Positions 38,953 to 47,682 of a stretch of 64,000 bases of DNA are shown one piece after another. Numbering within the stretch: the stretch's first letter is position 1; the number at the start of each line of letters is the position of its first letter. The position numbers and the translations under genes are program-made. Below the pieces are notes generated by a model. The model was not told the DNA's origin. It made no database searches and worked only from the letters and a program-made list of their open reading frames with translations. The DNA is from Acidaminococcus hominis (GTDB lineage: Bacteria > Bacillota > Negativicutes > Acidaminococcales > Acidaminococcaceae), in contig NZ_OLMM01000005.1 of assembly GCF_900291475.1 (NCBI RefSeq), positions 1,007,575 through 1,071,574 on the forward strand. Reading direction: 5' to 3'.

Positions 38953-39213
38953 ATGGATGTACTAAAAGTTTCTACAAAATCAAATCCGAATTCTGTAGCT
39001 GGCGCATTGGCCGGAGTTCTGCGGGAAAATGGCAAAGCAGAAATCCAAGCCATCGGTGCTGGTGCCCTGAACCAAGCTGTTAAAGCAGTGGCCATTGCCC
39101 GTGGCTTTGTGGCTCCCCACGGCATGGACCTGGTGTGTGTTCCCGCTTTCATCGACATTAATATTGATGGGGAAGAAAGAACGGCAATCAAATTGCTGGT
39201 TGAACCGCGCTGA
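38953..39213 (+). CDS. spoVS: Stage V sporulation protein S homologue
   Basis: The 86-residue Alba-like nucleic-acid-binding protein starts MDVLKVSTKSNPNSVAGALA and contains AIGAGALNQAVKAVAIARGF. SpoVS affects sporulation and septation in Bacillus but is also found in bacteria that do not sporulate. The ATG at 38953 follows GAGGGGGA; the ORF extends upstream into the promoter. It is monocistronic, with its own promoter and terminator and no sporulation neighbours. Confidence 0.92.
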   Translation: MDVLKVSTKSNPNSVAGALAGVLRENGKAEIQAIGAGALNQAVKAVAIARGFVAPHGMDLVCVPAFIDINIDGEERTAIKLLVEPR

Positions 39214-39234
39214 GTAAAATCGCTAAAAATGCAA

Positions 39235-39279
39235 AAAAATAAGGAATGGAAAACAATTGTTTTCCATTCCTTATTTTTA
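39235..39279. terminator. Bidirectional terminator after spoVS
   Basis: A near-perfect palindrome of about 20 bases per arm (AAGGAATGGAAAAC/GTTTTCCATTCCTT) with A and T runs at both ends. It also terminates the converging ABC operon. Confidence 0.9.
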
Positions 39280-39289
39280 TTTTAAACGC

Positions 39290-40258
39290 TTACTGCACGA
39301 ACAGCGCGTCCACATCGACTTTCTTCTCCATCATGCCGGATTGTACCAGGAAGTCCTGGGTCTTTTTCAGGGATTCCTTGGCTTCAGGAGTGATGGTCAT
39401 GCTGAAGTCATACAGAGGGAACATTTCCTTGACGGCTTCGGGGCTCAGGTCCGTGGCTTTGGCTGTCAGGGACAGGGCTTCGTCAGGGTTCTTCTTCATG
39501 AAGTCCAGGGTTTCTTTCTGGACGGCCAGGAAGGTGTCTACCAGGTCCTTGTGGTCCTTGTAGAACTTGCCGCTGACGGCAGTAACGGTCAGGCCGGAAA
39601 CCAGACCGTCGCCGGTGGTAACCACGTTCAGGCCTTCTTTTTCGGCGTTGTAGGCCAGAGGGCCAGCCAGCAGGGCGCAGTCAGCGCTGCCGTTTTCCAG
39701 GGCGGAGTGGGCAGCGGGCAGGCCCATGGAAACGAATTTCACATCATTCATGGTGAGCCCGGCCTTTTGCAGGTAGGCTGCCAGCAGTTCGTGAAGGATG
39801 GTGCCCTTAGGTCCGGCAATGGTTTTGCCTTTCAGGTCAGCAGCGGTCTTGATGGAGCCGTCCTTGCTGAACAGCTTGAAGGCTTTGGGAGCCTGGGAGT
39901 ATAGGCTGATAATCTTGATGTCGTTGCCATTGGCAGCGGACAGCAGGACGGAGGAGCCGCCTACACAGTTCAGGAACTGAATGTCCCCGGAAGCCAGGGC
40001 AGCAGTTTGGTCAGCCCCGGAAGTAATGGTGGAGTAGGAGGCGGTGATGCCTTTTTCCTTGAATTTCTTTTCAAAGCTCTGCTGGGCCTTTTCCACAATG
40101 GAAGGCACGTTCAGGGGAGCCTGTACATAGGTAATGCTGACTTTGTCCACAGAGGGGGCTGAGGGCTTTTGGCTGGTGGTGCTGCTGCCGCAGCCGCCCA
40201 GAAGTGCTGCCGCAGCCAGACAGCAAACGGCGAGAAACAGGGAATGGAGTTTCTTCAA
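39290..40258 (-). CDS. SsuA/NMT1-type ABC transporter substrate-binding lipoprotein
   Basis: This 322-residue exported protein has a lipobox LGGC ending at Cys23. The mature part is a type 2 binding fold of the nitrate/sulfonate/taurine/pyrimidine-precursor (NMT1) group: an SGADQTAALASGDIQFLN region and AGPKGTILHELLAAYL. The likely start is a TTG at 40258, ten bases after AGGA. An upstream in-frame TTG at 40267 is too close to that site. It is the last gene of the four-gene minus-strand operon headed by the TM1266-like gene. The substrate is unknown. Confidence 0.8.
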   Translation of the reverse strand: MKKLHSLFLAVCCLAAAALLGGCGSSTTSQKPSAPSVDKVSITYVQAPLNVPSIVEKAQQSFEKKFKEKGITASYSTITSGADQTAALASGDIQFLNCVGGSSVLLSAANGNDIKIISLYSQAPKAFKLFSKDGSIKTAADLKGKTIAGPKGTILHELLAAYLQKAGLTMNDVKFVSMGLPAAHSALENGSADCALLAGPLAYNAEKEGLNVVTTGDGLVSGLTVTAVSGKFYKDHKDLVDTFLAVQKETLDFMKKNPDEALSLTAKATDLSPEAVKEMFPLYDFSMTITPEAKESLKKTQDFLVQSGMMEKKVDVDALFVQ

Positions 40259-40287
40259 GTGAATCAAATCCTTTCTAAAGTAGAAAT

Positions 40288-40980
40288 TTATGCGAAAGCA
40301 GCCAAAATGCTGCGTTTGGCCTCAATAAAAGCAGGCGAGAGCAGGTCCCGGGGGGCTTCCTGCCGGGGGAAGGTTTCTTCGTGGGCCAGGCACCCGTCCT
40401 GGAGCACCAGGATCCGGTCCCCCAAGAGCAGGGCCTCGTCCACGTTGTGGGTGACCAGCACGTAGCCGATCCCCAGCTGCCGCTGCATCCGCAGGAGCTC
40501 CAGCTGGAGCTGGCCCCGGGTGAAATAGTCCAGGGCGGCAAAGGGCTCGTCCATGAGAATCAGGTCGGCCTGTAGGGCCAGGGTCCGGGCCAGGGCCGTG
40601 CGCTGCTGCATGCCCCCGGATAATTCGCTGGGGTAGAGCTTAGCGGCTTCCATGAGCCCCGTCAGCTTCAGCAGCTGGTCCACCTGGCCGGGCTTTTCCC
40701 CTTTTGGGAGCCCCAGGGCGATGTTTTCCCGGCAGGTGAGCCAGGGCATCAGCCGGGCCTCCTGGAACATCATGCCCAGCTTCAGCCCTTCCGGCAGGGT
40801 AATTTGGCCGGAGGTGGGGCGCTCCAACCCTGCCAGGAGCCGCAGAAAGGTGGTCTTCCCGCAGCCGCTTTTCCCCAAAAGCACCGTACAGGCGCTGGGG
40901 TCAAGGGTCAGCGTCAGGTCCCTTAGGACCGTCTTGGACCCAAAGGCTTTGGTCAAATTTTTAATGACCAGCGGTTTCAT
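40288..40980 (-). CDS. SsuB-type ABC transporter ATP-binding protein
   Basis: The 230-residue ATPase has Walker A GKSGCGKTT (near 33-41), signature LSGGMQQRTALARTLAL and Walker B LILMDEPFAALD. It belongs to the nitrate/sulfonate/taurine importer family. It overlaps the permease gene by four bases (ATGA). Confidence 0.87.
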   Translation of the reverse strand: MKPLVIKNLTKAFGSKTVLRDLTLTLDPSACTVLLGKSGCGKTTFLRLLAGLERPTSGQITLPEGLKLGMMFQEARLMPWLTCRENIALGLPKGEKPGQVDQLLKLTGLMEAAKLYPSELSGGMQQRTALARTLALQADLILMDEPFAALDYFTRGQLQLELLRMQRQLGIGYVLVTHNVDEALLLGDRILVLQDGCLAHEETFPRQEAPRDLLSPAFIEAKRSILAAFA

Positions 40981-41729
40981 AGGCGCCTCCTTTCCCAGGG
41001 CAGGCAGAGCCAGGTCAGCAGGGTAAAGGCCCCGTCCAGCACCAGCCCCAGGGCTCCAATGGTGAGAATGCCGATAATGACCTTGTCGCTGCGGCTCATG
41101 GCTTGGGCGTCCAGAATCAGATACCCCAGCCCGCTGTCGGCGGCAATCATTTCCGCCCCGATAATGGCCCGGAGACTGTAACCCATGCCCACTTTCATGC
41201 CTGTGAGAATCCCCGGCAGAGCAGCCGGCAGACGGATTTTCCGCAGCTGGGTCCAGCGGTTCATGCCCAAAATCCGGCCTACCTCTAACAGCTTGGGGTC
41301 GCAGCGCCGGAACCCGTCATCCATATTCAGATAGATGGGGAAAAAAGACGCCAGGATAATGACGATGGCCTTGGGCACCTCCCCGATGCCAAACCAGAGA
41401 ATCAGGAGCGGAATCAGGGATAGAGGGGGTACATGGCGAAACACTTCCAAAAGCCCGCTGTAGGCCGCCCGGAGCCGGGGGAAAAGCAGCCCTACCGCAC
41501 TAAACAGGCAGGACAGCCCAAAGGCGCAGACAAAGCCCAAAAGAATTCGGCGCAGGCTGATGGCCGTATGCTTTGCCAGCTCCCCGGATTGGAGCAGTTT
41601 CTGGGCCGTGGCGCATACCCGCTCCGGAGAGGGGAGAATGTAGCTGCTCCACAGACCCAGCTGGGTCACCAGCTGCCACAGGGCCAGTACCACCAAAAAA
41701 GGCAGCAGGTAGGAAATTGCCTTCTTCAT
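40977..41729 (-). CDS. SsuC-type ABC transporter permease
   Basis: A 250-residue membrane protein with about six helices and a coupling loop containing EVGRILGMNRWTQLRKIRLP. The later VGMGYSLRAIIGAEMIAADS is typical of SsuC/TauC permeases. It overlaps both neighbours by four bases, so all four genes are translated together. Confidence 0.87.
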   Translation of the reverse strand: MKKAISYLLPFLVVLALWQLVTQLGLWSSYILPSPERVCATAQKLLQSGELAKHTAISLRRILLGFVCAFGLSCLFSAVGLLFPRLRAAYSGLLEVFRHVPPLSLIPLLILWFGIGEVPKAIVIILASFFPIYLNMDDGFRRCDPKLLEVGRILGMNRWTQLRKIRLPAALPGILTGMKVGMGYSLRAIIGAEMIAADSGLGYLILDAQAMSRSDKVIIGILTIGALGLVLDGAFTLLTWLCLPWERRRL

Positions 41730-41980
41730 TTCTTTTCCGCCTTGGCATAGGCGGTTTTAGCGGATACTCCGTCTAGTTTGCCAATCCGGCCGGACAGGGT
41801 GCTGATTGCGTCCTGGGGCGCGTCCACCACTACGCTGATGATGTTCATGTTCCGGGCGTGGTAGGGAATGCCCATCCGGCCGATAATATAGGGGCTGAAC
41901 TGATGGAGCAGTTGGTTCAGCGCCTGGATGGAATCCGGATTTTCTACAATAATGCCGATAATGGCCACACGGGTTTCCAT
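41726..41980 (-). CDS. TM1266-family protein (hydrogenase-system putative regulator)
   Basis: This 84-residue ACT-like ferredoxin-fold protein starts METRVAIIGIIVENPDSIQA and contains YIIGRMGIPYHARNMNIISV and VVVDAP. The family is annotated as an iron-only hydrogenase system putative regulator because it often sits with HydEFG or [FeFe]-hydrogenase genes; its true function is unproven. Here it heads an ABC importer operon, with ATGA overlap, and lies behind a structured leader. It starts after AAGGAGG. Confidence 0.8.
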   Translation of the reverse strand: METRVAIIGIIVENPDSIQALNQLLHQFSPYIIGRMGIPYHARNMNIISVVVDAPQDAISTLSGRIGKLDGVSAKTAYAKAEKK

Positions 41981-41999
41981 GGGAACCTCCTTGTATCAT

Positions 42000-42192
42000 A
42001 AAAAAAGCCGCACCTGGGACAGATGCGGCGCAAAAAGACTATGCGAAAAACGTGGCATCTTCCATCGCAAGAAACTTTTGATGTGAGAGCAGGGCTTGGG
42101 CGGCCAGGGGATACCTTTTGCAGGAAGCACTTCCTGCGGCAGGACAATCCGCAGCCTTTAATGAGTATACGCCCGGACCGATGCTTTGTAAA
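42000..42192 (-). promoter_or_regulatory. Promoter and unassigned terminator-containing leader
   Basis: Minus strand: TTTACA (42192-42187), a 17-base spacer and TATACT (42169-42164) start a leader of about 175 bases before the TM1266-like gene. It ends in an intrinsic terminator (GCCGCA…TGCGGC plus a T run, 42023-42001) only about 20 bases before the start codon. Upstream, two hairpins share 42134-42137 and so exclude each other: GCAGGAA/TTCCTGC (42120-42137) and CTGCGG/CCGCAG (42134-42154). The CTGCGG-type arm could also pair with the terminator's CCGCA. This is riboswitch-like, but I recognise no known aptamer. Confidence 0.55.
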
Positions 42193-42410
42193 GACTTTGA
42201 CACTTTTCCAAGAGGACTCGGAAGAATCTGACAACAGTTTTCCGTAGAGAAAAAATAATATTAACTGCCTCTATATTTATAGTAAACTGCTATGTATCCA
42301 TGCTATAATAAGAAAGCAAAAATGTGATTTTTTATACAATATATATGTGAGGCGGGATTTCTACGGACAGTTCAACGCGTAAAGAAAAAGAGAATGCGAA
42401 ACTCCACAAG

Positions 42411-43754
42411 ATGCTGGAAACGCCGGTACGCAAGCTCATTGCTTCCCTGGCCCTTCCTTCCATCGTCAGTATGCTTTGTACCAGCTTTTACAATACGGCT
42501 GATACGTACTTTGTCAGTAAGATTGATACCAGTTCCACCGCAGCGGTAGGGGTTACCTTTGCCAGCATGGCCATTATCCAGGCCATTGCCTTCTTCTTCG
42601 GCATCGGTTCCGGCAACTCCATTTCCCGGCTGCTGGGGGCCAAGGAGCGGGAAAAGGCCCATGTGATGGCTTCTACCAGCTTTTTTTATGCCTTTATCTG
42701 CGGCTGCCTGGTGGCCCTTGTGGGGAATCTGTTTGTGTCCCAGATTGCCACGGCCATCGGCTCCACACCCACCATTTTGCCCTACGCCATTGCGTACCTC
42801 AGCGTTATCCTGTGGGGGGCGCCCATAATGATGTGCTCCCTGGTGATGAACAACCACCTGCGGTTCCAGGGCAGCGCTGCCTTTGCCATGGTAGGCATTA
42901 CCGCCGGGGGCTTTCTGAACGTGTTCCTGGACCCAATCTTTATCTTCAAATTCCACCTGGGGGTGGCCGGGGCGGCCTACGCCACCATCCTCAGCCAGTT
43001 TGTCAGCTTCTGCATCCTGTTTAAGATGACCCGGACCGGGGGCAACATTCCCATCCGGCTGAAGGATATCCATCCTTCTCGGCGGCTTTTCCAGGAAATC
43101 GCCGCCGGGGGCGCACCTTCCCTGGTGCGGCAGGGTACCACCAGCGCTGCCACCATTTTCCTGAACGTGGCCGCCGGCGCCTTTGGGGACGCCGCCATTG
43201 CCGCCATGTCCATTGTGACCCGGCTGAACTTCTTTGCTGCCGCCGTGATCATCGGCTTTGGCCAGGGCTTCCAGCCCGTGTGCGGCTTCAGCTATGGGGC
43301 TCGGAAATTTGCCCGGCTGCGGAAGGGCTTTACCTTTGCCCTGGAGTTCACCACCTGTTTTGGCATTGTGGTTTCCATTGTAGGGGCCATCTTTGCCCGG
43401 GAAATCATGGTGCTGTTCCGGGATGACCCAGCGGTAATCACCACCGGTATTTGGGCCCTGCGGGCCCAGTGCCTGACCTTCCCCCTGTCGGCCCTGGTGG
43501 TCATGACCAATATGACCCTCCAGACCACCAGGCATACCCTGGGCGCCATGATGGTGGCGGCCGGCCGCAGCGGGGTCTTCCTGATTCCACCCCTTTTGGT
43601 GCTGCCCCGGCTGTTCGGCCTGGGTGGACTGGTATGGTGTCAGGCTATATCGGACGTGCTGTCCTTTATTCTTGCTGTAGCCTGGATTCGGGCGTTTTTC
43701 CGGGAAATTCCCAAGCAAAACCTGGTATTAAACACCGATTCCACCATAAAATAA
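42411..43754 (+). CDS. MATE family efflux transporter
   Basis: The 447-residue (or longer) multidrug/toxin exporter has about twelve transmembrane segments in two similar halves, starting MLETPVRKLIASLALPSIVS. Family members usually have 10-15 residues before this MLETP-like motif. The frame is open upstream to 42351 and encodes a plausible hydrophilic extension (…TRKEKENAKLHK), but it has no ATG, GTG or TTG. The only ribosome-binding-like sequence (GAGGCGGG) lies at 42350-42356, and ACG at 42363 or ATT at 42357 would be the start. The ATG at 42411 has no such site. A TGC TATAAT -10 is at 42304-42309. Confidence 0.85.
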   Translation: MLETPVRKLIASLALPSIVSMLCTSFYNTADTYFVSKIDTSSTAAVGVTFASMAIIQAIAFFFGIGSGNSISRLLGAKEREKAHVMASTSFFYAFICGCLVALVGNLFVSQIATAIGSTPTILPYAIAYLSVILWGAPIMMCSLVMNNHLRFQGSAAFAMVGITAGGFLNVFLDPIFIFKFHLGVAGAAYATILSQFVSFCILFKMTRTGGNIPIRLKDIHPSRRLFQEIAAGGAPSLVRQGTTSAATIFLNVAAGAFGDAAIAAMSIVTRLNFFAAAVIIGFGQGFQPVCGFSYGARKFARLRKGFTFALEFTTCFGIVVSIVGAIFAREIMVLFRDDPAVITTGIWALRAQCLTFPLSALVVMTNMTLQTTRHTLGAMMVAAGRSGVFLIPPLLVLPRLFGLGGLVWCQAISDVLSFILAVAWIRAFFREIPKQNLVLNTDSTIK

Positions 43755-43760
43755 AACCAT

Positions 43761-43789
43761 TTGACAGTCCACGCCAAAATGACTATACT
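43761..43789 (+). promoter_or_regulatory. Promoter of the M-box-mgtA unit
   Basis: Perfect TTGACA (43761-43766), a 17-base spacer and TATACT (43784-43789). Confidence 0.85.
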
Positions 43790-43799
43790 AAGTATGCAA

Positions 43800-44013
43800 T
43801 TGAATAGCTCCGGTAGGTAAGGCTACTACAGGGATATGGGCTGCTGCCGCAACAGGATGGAGACATCCCGCGTAGGTCTGAACAGGCTGCATCAAATCGA
43901 AGGTGCAGCATAATGCAGTTACACCGCCCTGCAGAGTTAAAGCTCGTACGGCGGCAGAGTTAAATCGTTTTTCTGTGTTTTCGCCGTTCGGGTTTTCCCG
44001 GACGGCTTTTTTA
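43800..44013 (+). ncRNA. M-box (ykoK) magnesium riboswitch with terminator
   Basis: The leader contains the conserved M-box segments GCTCCGGTAGGTAAGGCTAC, GGGATATGGGCTGCTGCC and CAACAGG-type elements. A GCTGCATC…GGTGCAGC stem follows, then TAATGCAGTTACACC. A strong terminator (GCCGTTCGGG/CCCGGACGGC plus six T, 43983-44012) follows, 24 bases before the magnesium ATPase start. High magnesium should stabilise the aptamer and allow termination. A GCAGAGTTAAA repeat (43931, 43954) lies in the switching region. Confidence 0.93.
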
Positions 44014-44036
44014 TTGTATTGACAAGGAGGTGCACC

Positions 44037-46790
44037 ATGAACAAGAACACTATGGAAAAGAAAAATCAGGCAGCCGCTGCTGCTACCCAGGCTGCCCTGC
44101 AAAAGGAAGCAGCCCTGACCGCAGAAGCCCTGCTCCAGCAGTTGGGAAGCTCAGCCCAGGGCCTCACCGCCGACCAGGTGGAAAAGAACCGGGAAACCTA
44201 TGGAGAAAACAAGGTTACCCAGGAAAAGAAAAAGTCCGTGGGGGTGCGCCTGGCCGAAGCCTTTATCAACCCCTTTACGGTAATCCTGTTTGTGCTGGCC
44301 GGGGTATCGGCGGTCACCGATATTATACTGCCTCTCATGCAGAACCGGCTGGACGACTACAACCCGGCCACCGTTATCATCATTACCGTGCTGGTGCTCC
44401 TGTCCGGGTCCCTGCGCTTTATCCAGGAAACCCGCAGCGGGGACGCCGCCGCCAAGCTCCTGGAACTGATTACCACCACCTGCACGGTCATCCGCCAGCC
44501 GGAGGGCCAGACGGAAATCCCCCTGGAAGACGTGGTGGTAGGGGACCTGGTATTCCTGTCCGCCGGGGACATGGTTCCTGCGGACCTGAGAATTTTGGAA
44601 GCCAAGGACCTGTTCGTCAGCCAGGCCTCCCTTACCGGGGAAAGCGCGCCCCAGGAAAAGGTGCCGGCAGTGGCTGCCACTTCTGACAAAGCCGTGACCG
44701 AGCTCAGCAACCTAGCCTTTATGGGCACCAACGTCATCAGCGGTTCTGCCACCGGCCTGGTGCTCCGCAGCGGGGACCACACCCTGTTTGGCAGTCTGGC
44801 CAGCTCCATGGCCCAGGAAGCTCCGGAAACCAACTTTACCAAGGGCGTCAACGCCGTATCCTGGATTCTGATCCGCTTTATGATGGCCATGGTGCCCATC
44901 GTCTTTGTAGTCAACGGCCTGACCAAAGGGGACTGGCTCAACGCCTTCCTGTTTGGGATTTCCGTAGCCGTGGGCCTGACCCCGGAAATGCTGCCCATGA
45001 TTGTTACCACCTGCCTGGCCAAGGGCGCCGTTTCCATGAGCGAGAAAAAGACCGTGGTGAAAAGCCTGAACTCCATCCAGAGCTTTGGAGCCATGGACGT
45101 GCTGTGTACGGATAAGACAGGGACCCTGACCCAGGACCGGGTAGCCCTGGAATACCACCTGGATGCCTTTGGCAAGCCCAGCCAGCGGGTGCTGCGTTAT
45201 GCGTACCTGAACAGCTACTTCCAGACCGGCTACAAGAACTTTATGGACCGGGCCATCATCGCCCGGACGGAGCGGGAAGAAACCGAAGACCCCAAGCTCC
45301 AGGACCTGTCCGAAACCTACACCAAGGTGGACGAGATTCCCTTTGACTTCTCCCGCCGGCGCCTGTCGGTGCTGGTAATGGGCCACGACCACAGCACCCG
45401 GATGATTACCAAAGGGGCCGTGGAAGAAATGCTTTCCATCTGCAAATATACCGAGCAGGGCGCGGAAGACGTGCCCATGACCGACGAATTGCGCAAAACC
45501 ATCCTGGCCGTGGCTGACCGGCTCAACGACGAAGGCATGCGGGTTATCGGCCTGGCCCGGAAGAACGACCCCTCTCCGGTAGGCGCCTTTGGGGCCAAGG
45601 ACGAAACGGACATGATCTTCATGGGCTACCTGGCCTTCCTGGATCCGCCTAAGGATACCGCCATGGCCGCCATCAAGGCCCTGAAGGACCACGGGGTTTC
45701 CACCAAGGTGCTCACCGGGGATAACGAAAAGACCACCCGGTGCATCTGCCGCCAGGTGGGCCTGCCGGTGGACCACATCCTCCTGGGCAGTGACCTGGAA
45801 CACATGGACGACGCCACCCTCCAGAAGGAAGCCGAAACCACCACCGTCTTTGCCAAACTGTCCCCGGACCAGAAAGCCCGGGTAGTGGAAGCCCTCCAGG
45901 CCGCCGGTCATACCGTGGGCTTTATGGGGGACGGCATCAACGACGCCCCGGCTCTGAAGATTGCCGATATTGGCATTTCCGTGGACAGCGCCGTGGATAT
46001 TGCCAAGGAATCCGCCGACATCATCCTGCTGGAAAAGAGCCTTATGGTGCTGGAGCAGGGGATTGTGGAAGGCCGGAAGACCTACGCCAACATGATCAAG
46101 TACATCAAGATGACCGCCTCCTCCAACTTCGGGAACATGTTCTCCGTCCTGGCAGCCAGTGCCCTTTTGCCCTTCCTGCCCATGATGAGTCTGCAATTAA
46201 TCATCTTGAACCTGGTGTACGAAATCTCCTGCATCGCCATTCCCTGGGACAACGTGGACGAGGAATTCCTCAAGGTGCCCCGGAACTGGGACGCTTCCAC
46301 CATTGGCAGCTTCATGATCTGGATGGGGCCCACCAGTTCGGTGTTCGACTGGATTACCTATCTGGTGCTGTACTTTGTGATTTGTCCCCAGTTTGTGTCC
46401 GGCGGCCTGACCTACAACCAGATTCCCACTACGGCGATGCTTACCTCCGGCCCCATGGCCGGCCTCACCGTCCGGGACGCCTACGAAGCCATGTTCCAGG
46501 CCGGCTGGTTTGTGGAATCCATGTGGACCCAGACCCTGGTTATCCACATGATCCGCACCCCCAAGATTCCCTTCCTGCAAAGTCATGCGTCGGCTACCCT
46601 GACCACGCTCACCTGCGCCGACATTGCCGTGCTGACGGCTCTGCCCTTTACGGGAATCGCCCGGGACCTGGGTTTCGTGCCCCTGCCGGGAAAGTACTTC
46701 TACTTCCTGGCCCTGGTGGTCATTGCCTATATGCTGCTGGCCACCAGCGTAAAGAAAGCGTATATCCGGCATTACGGCACCCTGCTGTAG
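44037..46790 (+). CDS. mgtA: Magnesium-translocating P-type ATPase
   Basis: This 917-residue P3B ATPase imports magnesium. Visible motifs: LTGES (phosphatase loop), [12 protein letters not shown] (phosphorylated Asp), [11 protein letters not shown] and [13 protein letters not shown], with about ten transmembrane segments. The ATG at 44037 follows AAGGAGG. It lies directly behind the M-box, so expression should rise at low magnesium. MgtA and MgtB cannot be separated reliably by eye. A 37-codon membrane-peptide gene follows. Confidence 0.93.
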   Translation: MNKNTMEKKNQAAAAATQAALQKEAALTAEALLQQLGSSAQGLTADQVEKNRETYGENKVTQEKKKSVGVRLAEAFINPFTVILFVLAGVSAVTDIILPLMQNRLDDYNPATVIIITVLVLLSGSLRFIQETRSGDAAAKLLELITTTCTVIRQPEGQTEIPLEDVVVGDLVFLSAGDMVPADLRILEAKDLFVSQASLTGESAPQEKVPAVAATSDKAVTELSNLAFMGTNVISGSATGLVLRSGDHTLFGSLASSMAQEAPETNFTKGVNAVSWILIRFMMAMVPIVFVVNGLTKGDWLNAFLFGISVAVGLTPEMLPMIVTTCLAKGAVSMSEKKTVVKSLNSIQSFGAMDVLCTDKTGTLTQDRVALEYHLDAFGKPSQRVLRYAYLNSYFQTGYKNFMDRAIIARTEREETEDPKLQDLSETYTKVDEIPFDFSRRRLSVLVMGHDHSTRMITKGAVEEMLSICKYTEQGAEDVPMTDELRKTILAVADRLNDEGMRVIGLARKNDPSPVGAFGAKDETDMIFMGYLAFLDPPKDTAMAAIKALKDHGVSTKVLTGDNEKTTRCICRQVGLPVDHILLGSDLEHMDDATLQKEAETTTVFAKLSPDQKARVVEALQAAGHTVGFMGDGINDAPALKIADIGISVDSAVDIAKESADIILLEKSLMVLEQGIVEGRKTYANMIKYIKMTASSNFGNMFSVLAASALLPFLPMMSLQLIILNLVYEISCIAIPWDNVDEEFLKVPRNWDASTIGSFMIWMGPTSSVFDWITYLVLYFVICPQFVSGGLTYNQIPTTAMLTSGPMAGLTVRDAYEAMFQAGWFVESMWTQTLVIHMIRTPKIPFLQSHASATLTTLTCADIAVLTALPFTGIARDLGFVPLPGKYFYFLALVVIAYMLLATSVKKAYIRHYGTLL

Positions 46791-46832
46791 TGCTTAGCCT
46801 ATAGACAGCCTGGAAGAAGGGAGGGGAGCGCC

Positions 46833-46946
46833 ATGCTGCATATTGAACCGATTTTTTGGCTGGGCATGGGAGCCATTGCGGTGGTCGTCTGCGTTATGCA
46901 GATTGTCTGCTGGAACCTGACTCCGAAAGCGCCGCGTCATGACTGA
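46833..46946 (+). CDS. 37-residue single-pass membrane peptide after mgtA
   Basis: ATG at 46833 follows an excellent site (AAGGGAGGGGAG, about seven bases away) and opens 37 codons. The peptide starts MLHIEPIFWLGMGAIAVVV, and residues 8-27 form one strongly hydrophobic helix. The C-terminus is polar and basic (NLTPKAPRHD). It lies 42 bases after mgtA, before the first terminator, so it should be co-transcribed under the M-box. By position it recalls enterobacterial MgtS, a small peptide that stabilises MgtA, but no sequence relationship is claimed. It could also be a KdpF-like accessory subunit. Confidence 0.65.
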   Translation: MLHIEPIFWLGMGAIAVVVCVMQIVCWNLTPKAPRHD

Positions 46947-47023
46947 CCGATCGTGCCTGAAAAAACAAGAAGACCCCCCTCCTGGTGAGCGGGGCCGCGT
47001 GGGCTGGAAATAGCCAGCCTGAA

Positions 47024-47066
47024 AAAAATGCCTTGTGAGCGGTAATTGCGTTCACAAGGCATTTTT
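47024..47066. terminator. Terminator of the mgtA unit
   Basis: AAAAATGCCTTGTGA pairs with TTCACAAGGCATTTTT, with A and T runs on both sides. It also serves the converging gene at 47086. Confidence 0.85.
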
Positions 47067-47085
47067 GCGTTAAGAAGACTGGTGG

Positions 47086-47682
47086 TCAGCGGTTTTCTGA
47101 CGGAAAAGTTTTATCGTAGGCCGTCAGGCGAATATAAAATACCTTGTCCGAGATGGACGCGGGACCGTGGGAAATGACCAGGTTGCGCTGCGCCCAATGG
47201 TTCCAGACCGCCACCTCAAAGGGCACCCGGCGGGCCTTCAGGTACCCCATGAGCCTCTTGGCCTTGGTGTCTTCGATACCCACTACGCCCAATAGGGCAT
47301 ATTCCGCAGCGTAGGCGTCCTGAAGCGCTTCCCCATTGCTGACAGGGACCGCAAGGGCCACCTTGGAAACATACCCGGCCTTGTTGGCATAGGCTGTGAT
47401 GAAGACCCCGTGCTGGCCGGGAACTCCCTTCCGCACAGCCCCAAAAACATAGGCGTCGTACAGCTTCCCCGGAATGGGCTCAGCAGGCGGTTTGTCAAAT
47501 GTAAGCCCCGTACCCTTTGCCGCACTGTGAGCCTCTAGCAGCTGAAAAAACTCAGGAAAAGACATATCCGTCAGCTGCACCAATTCCGGCGCAGCAGCCC
47601 CGGCAGCAGAACAAACCGGCAGGGGAACAAACCCCAGACTCACGGTACAGAGTAGGAACAAAATCGCTAAAAATTTGCGCAT
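47086..47682 (-). CDS. Exported protein of unknown function
   Basis: A 198-residue protein with a clear signal peptide (MRKFLAILFLLCTVSLGFVP, cleavage probably after the CSAAGA region near 24-28). The mature part shows a GVFITAYANKAGYVSKVALAV strand segment and no motif I recognise. It starts after AAAGGAGG. It is the last of three minus-strand genes for exported or membrane-anchored proteins, each with its own terminator, so they are neighbours and not one operon. Confidence 0.7.
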   Translation of the reverse strand: MRKFLAILFLLCTVSLGFVPLPVCSAAGAAAPELVQLTDMSFPEFFQLLEAHSAAKGTGLTFDKPPAEPIPGKLYDAYVFGAVRKGVPGQHGVFITAYANKAGYVSKVALAVPVSNGEALQDAYAAEYALLGVVGIEDTKAKRLMGYLKARRVPFEVAVWNHWAQRNLVISHGPASISDKVFYIRLTAYDKTFPSENR

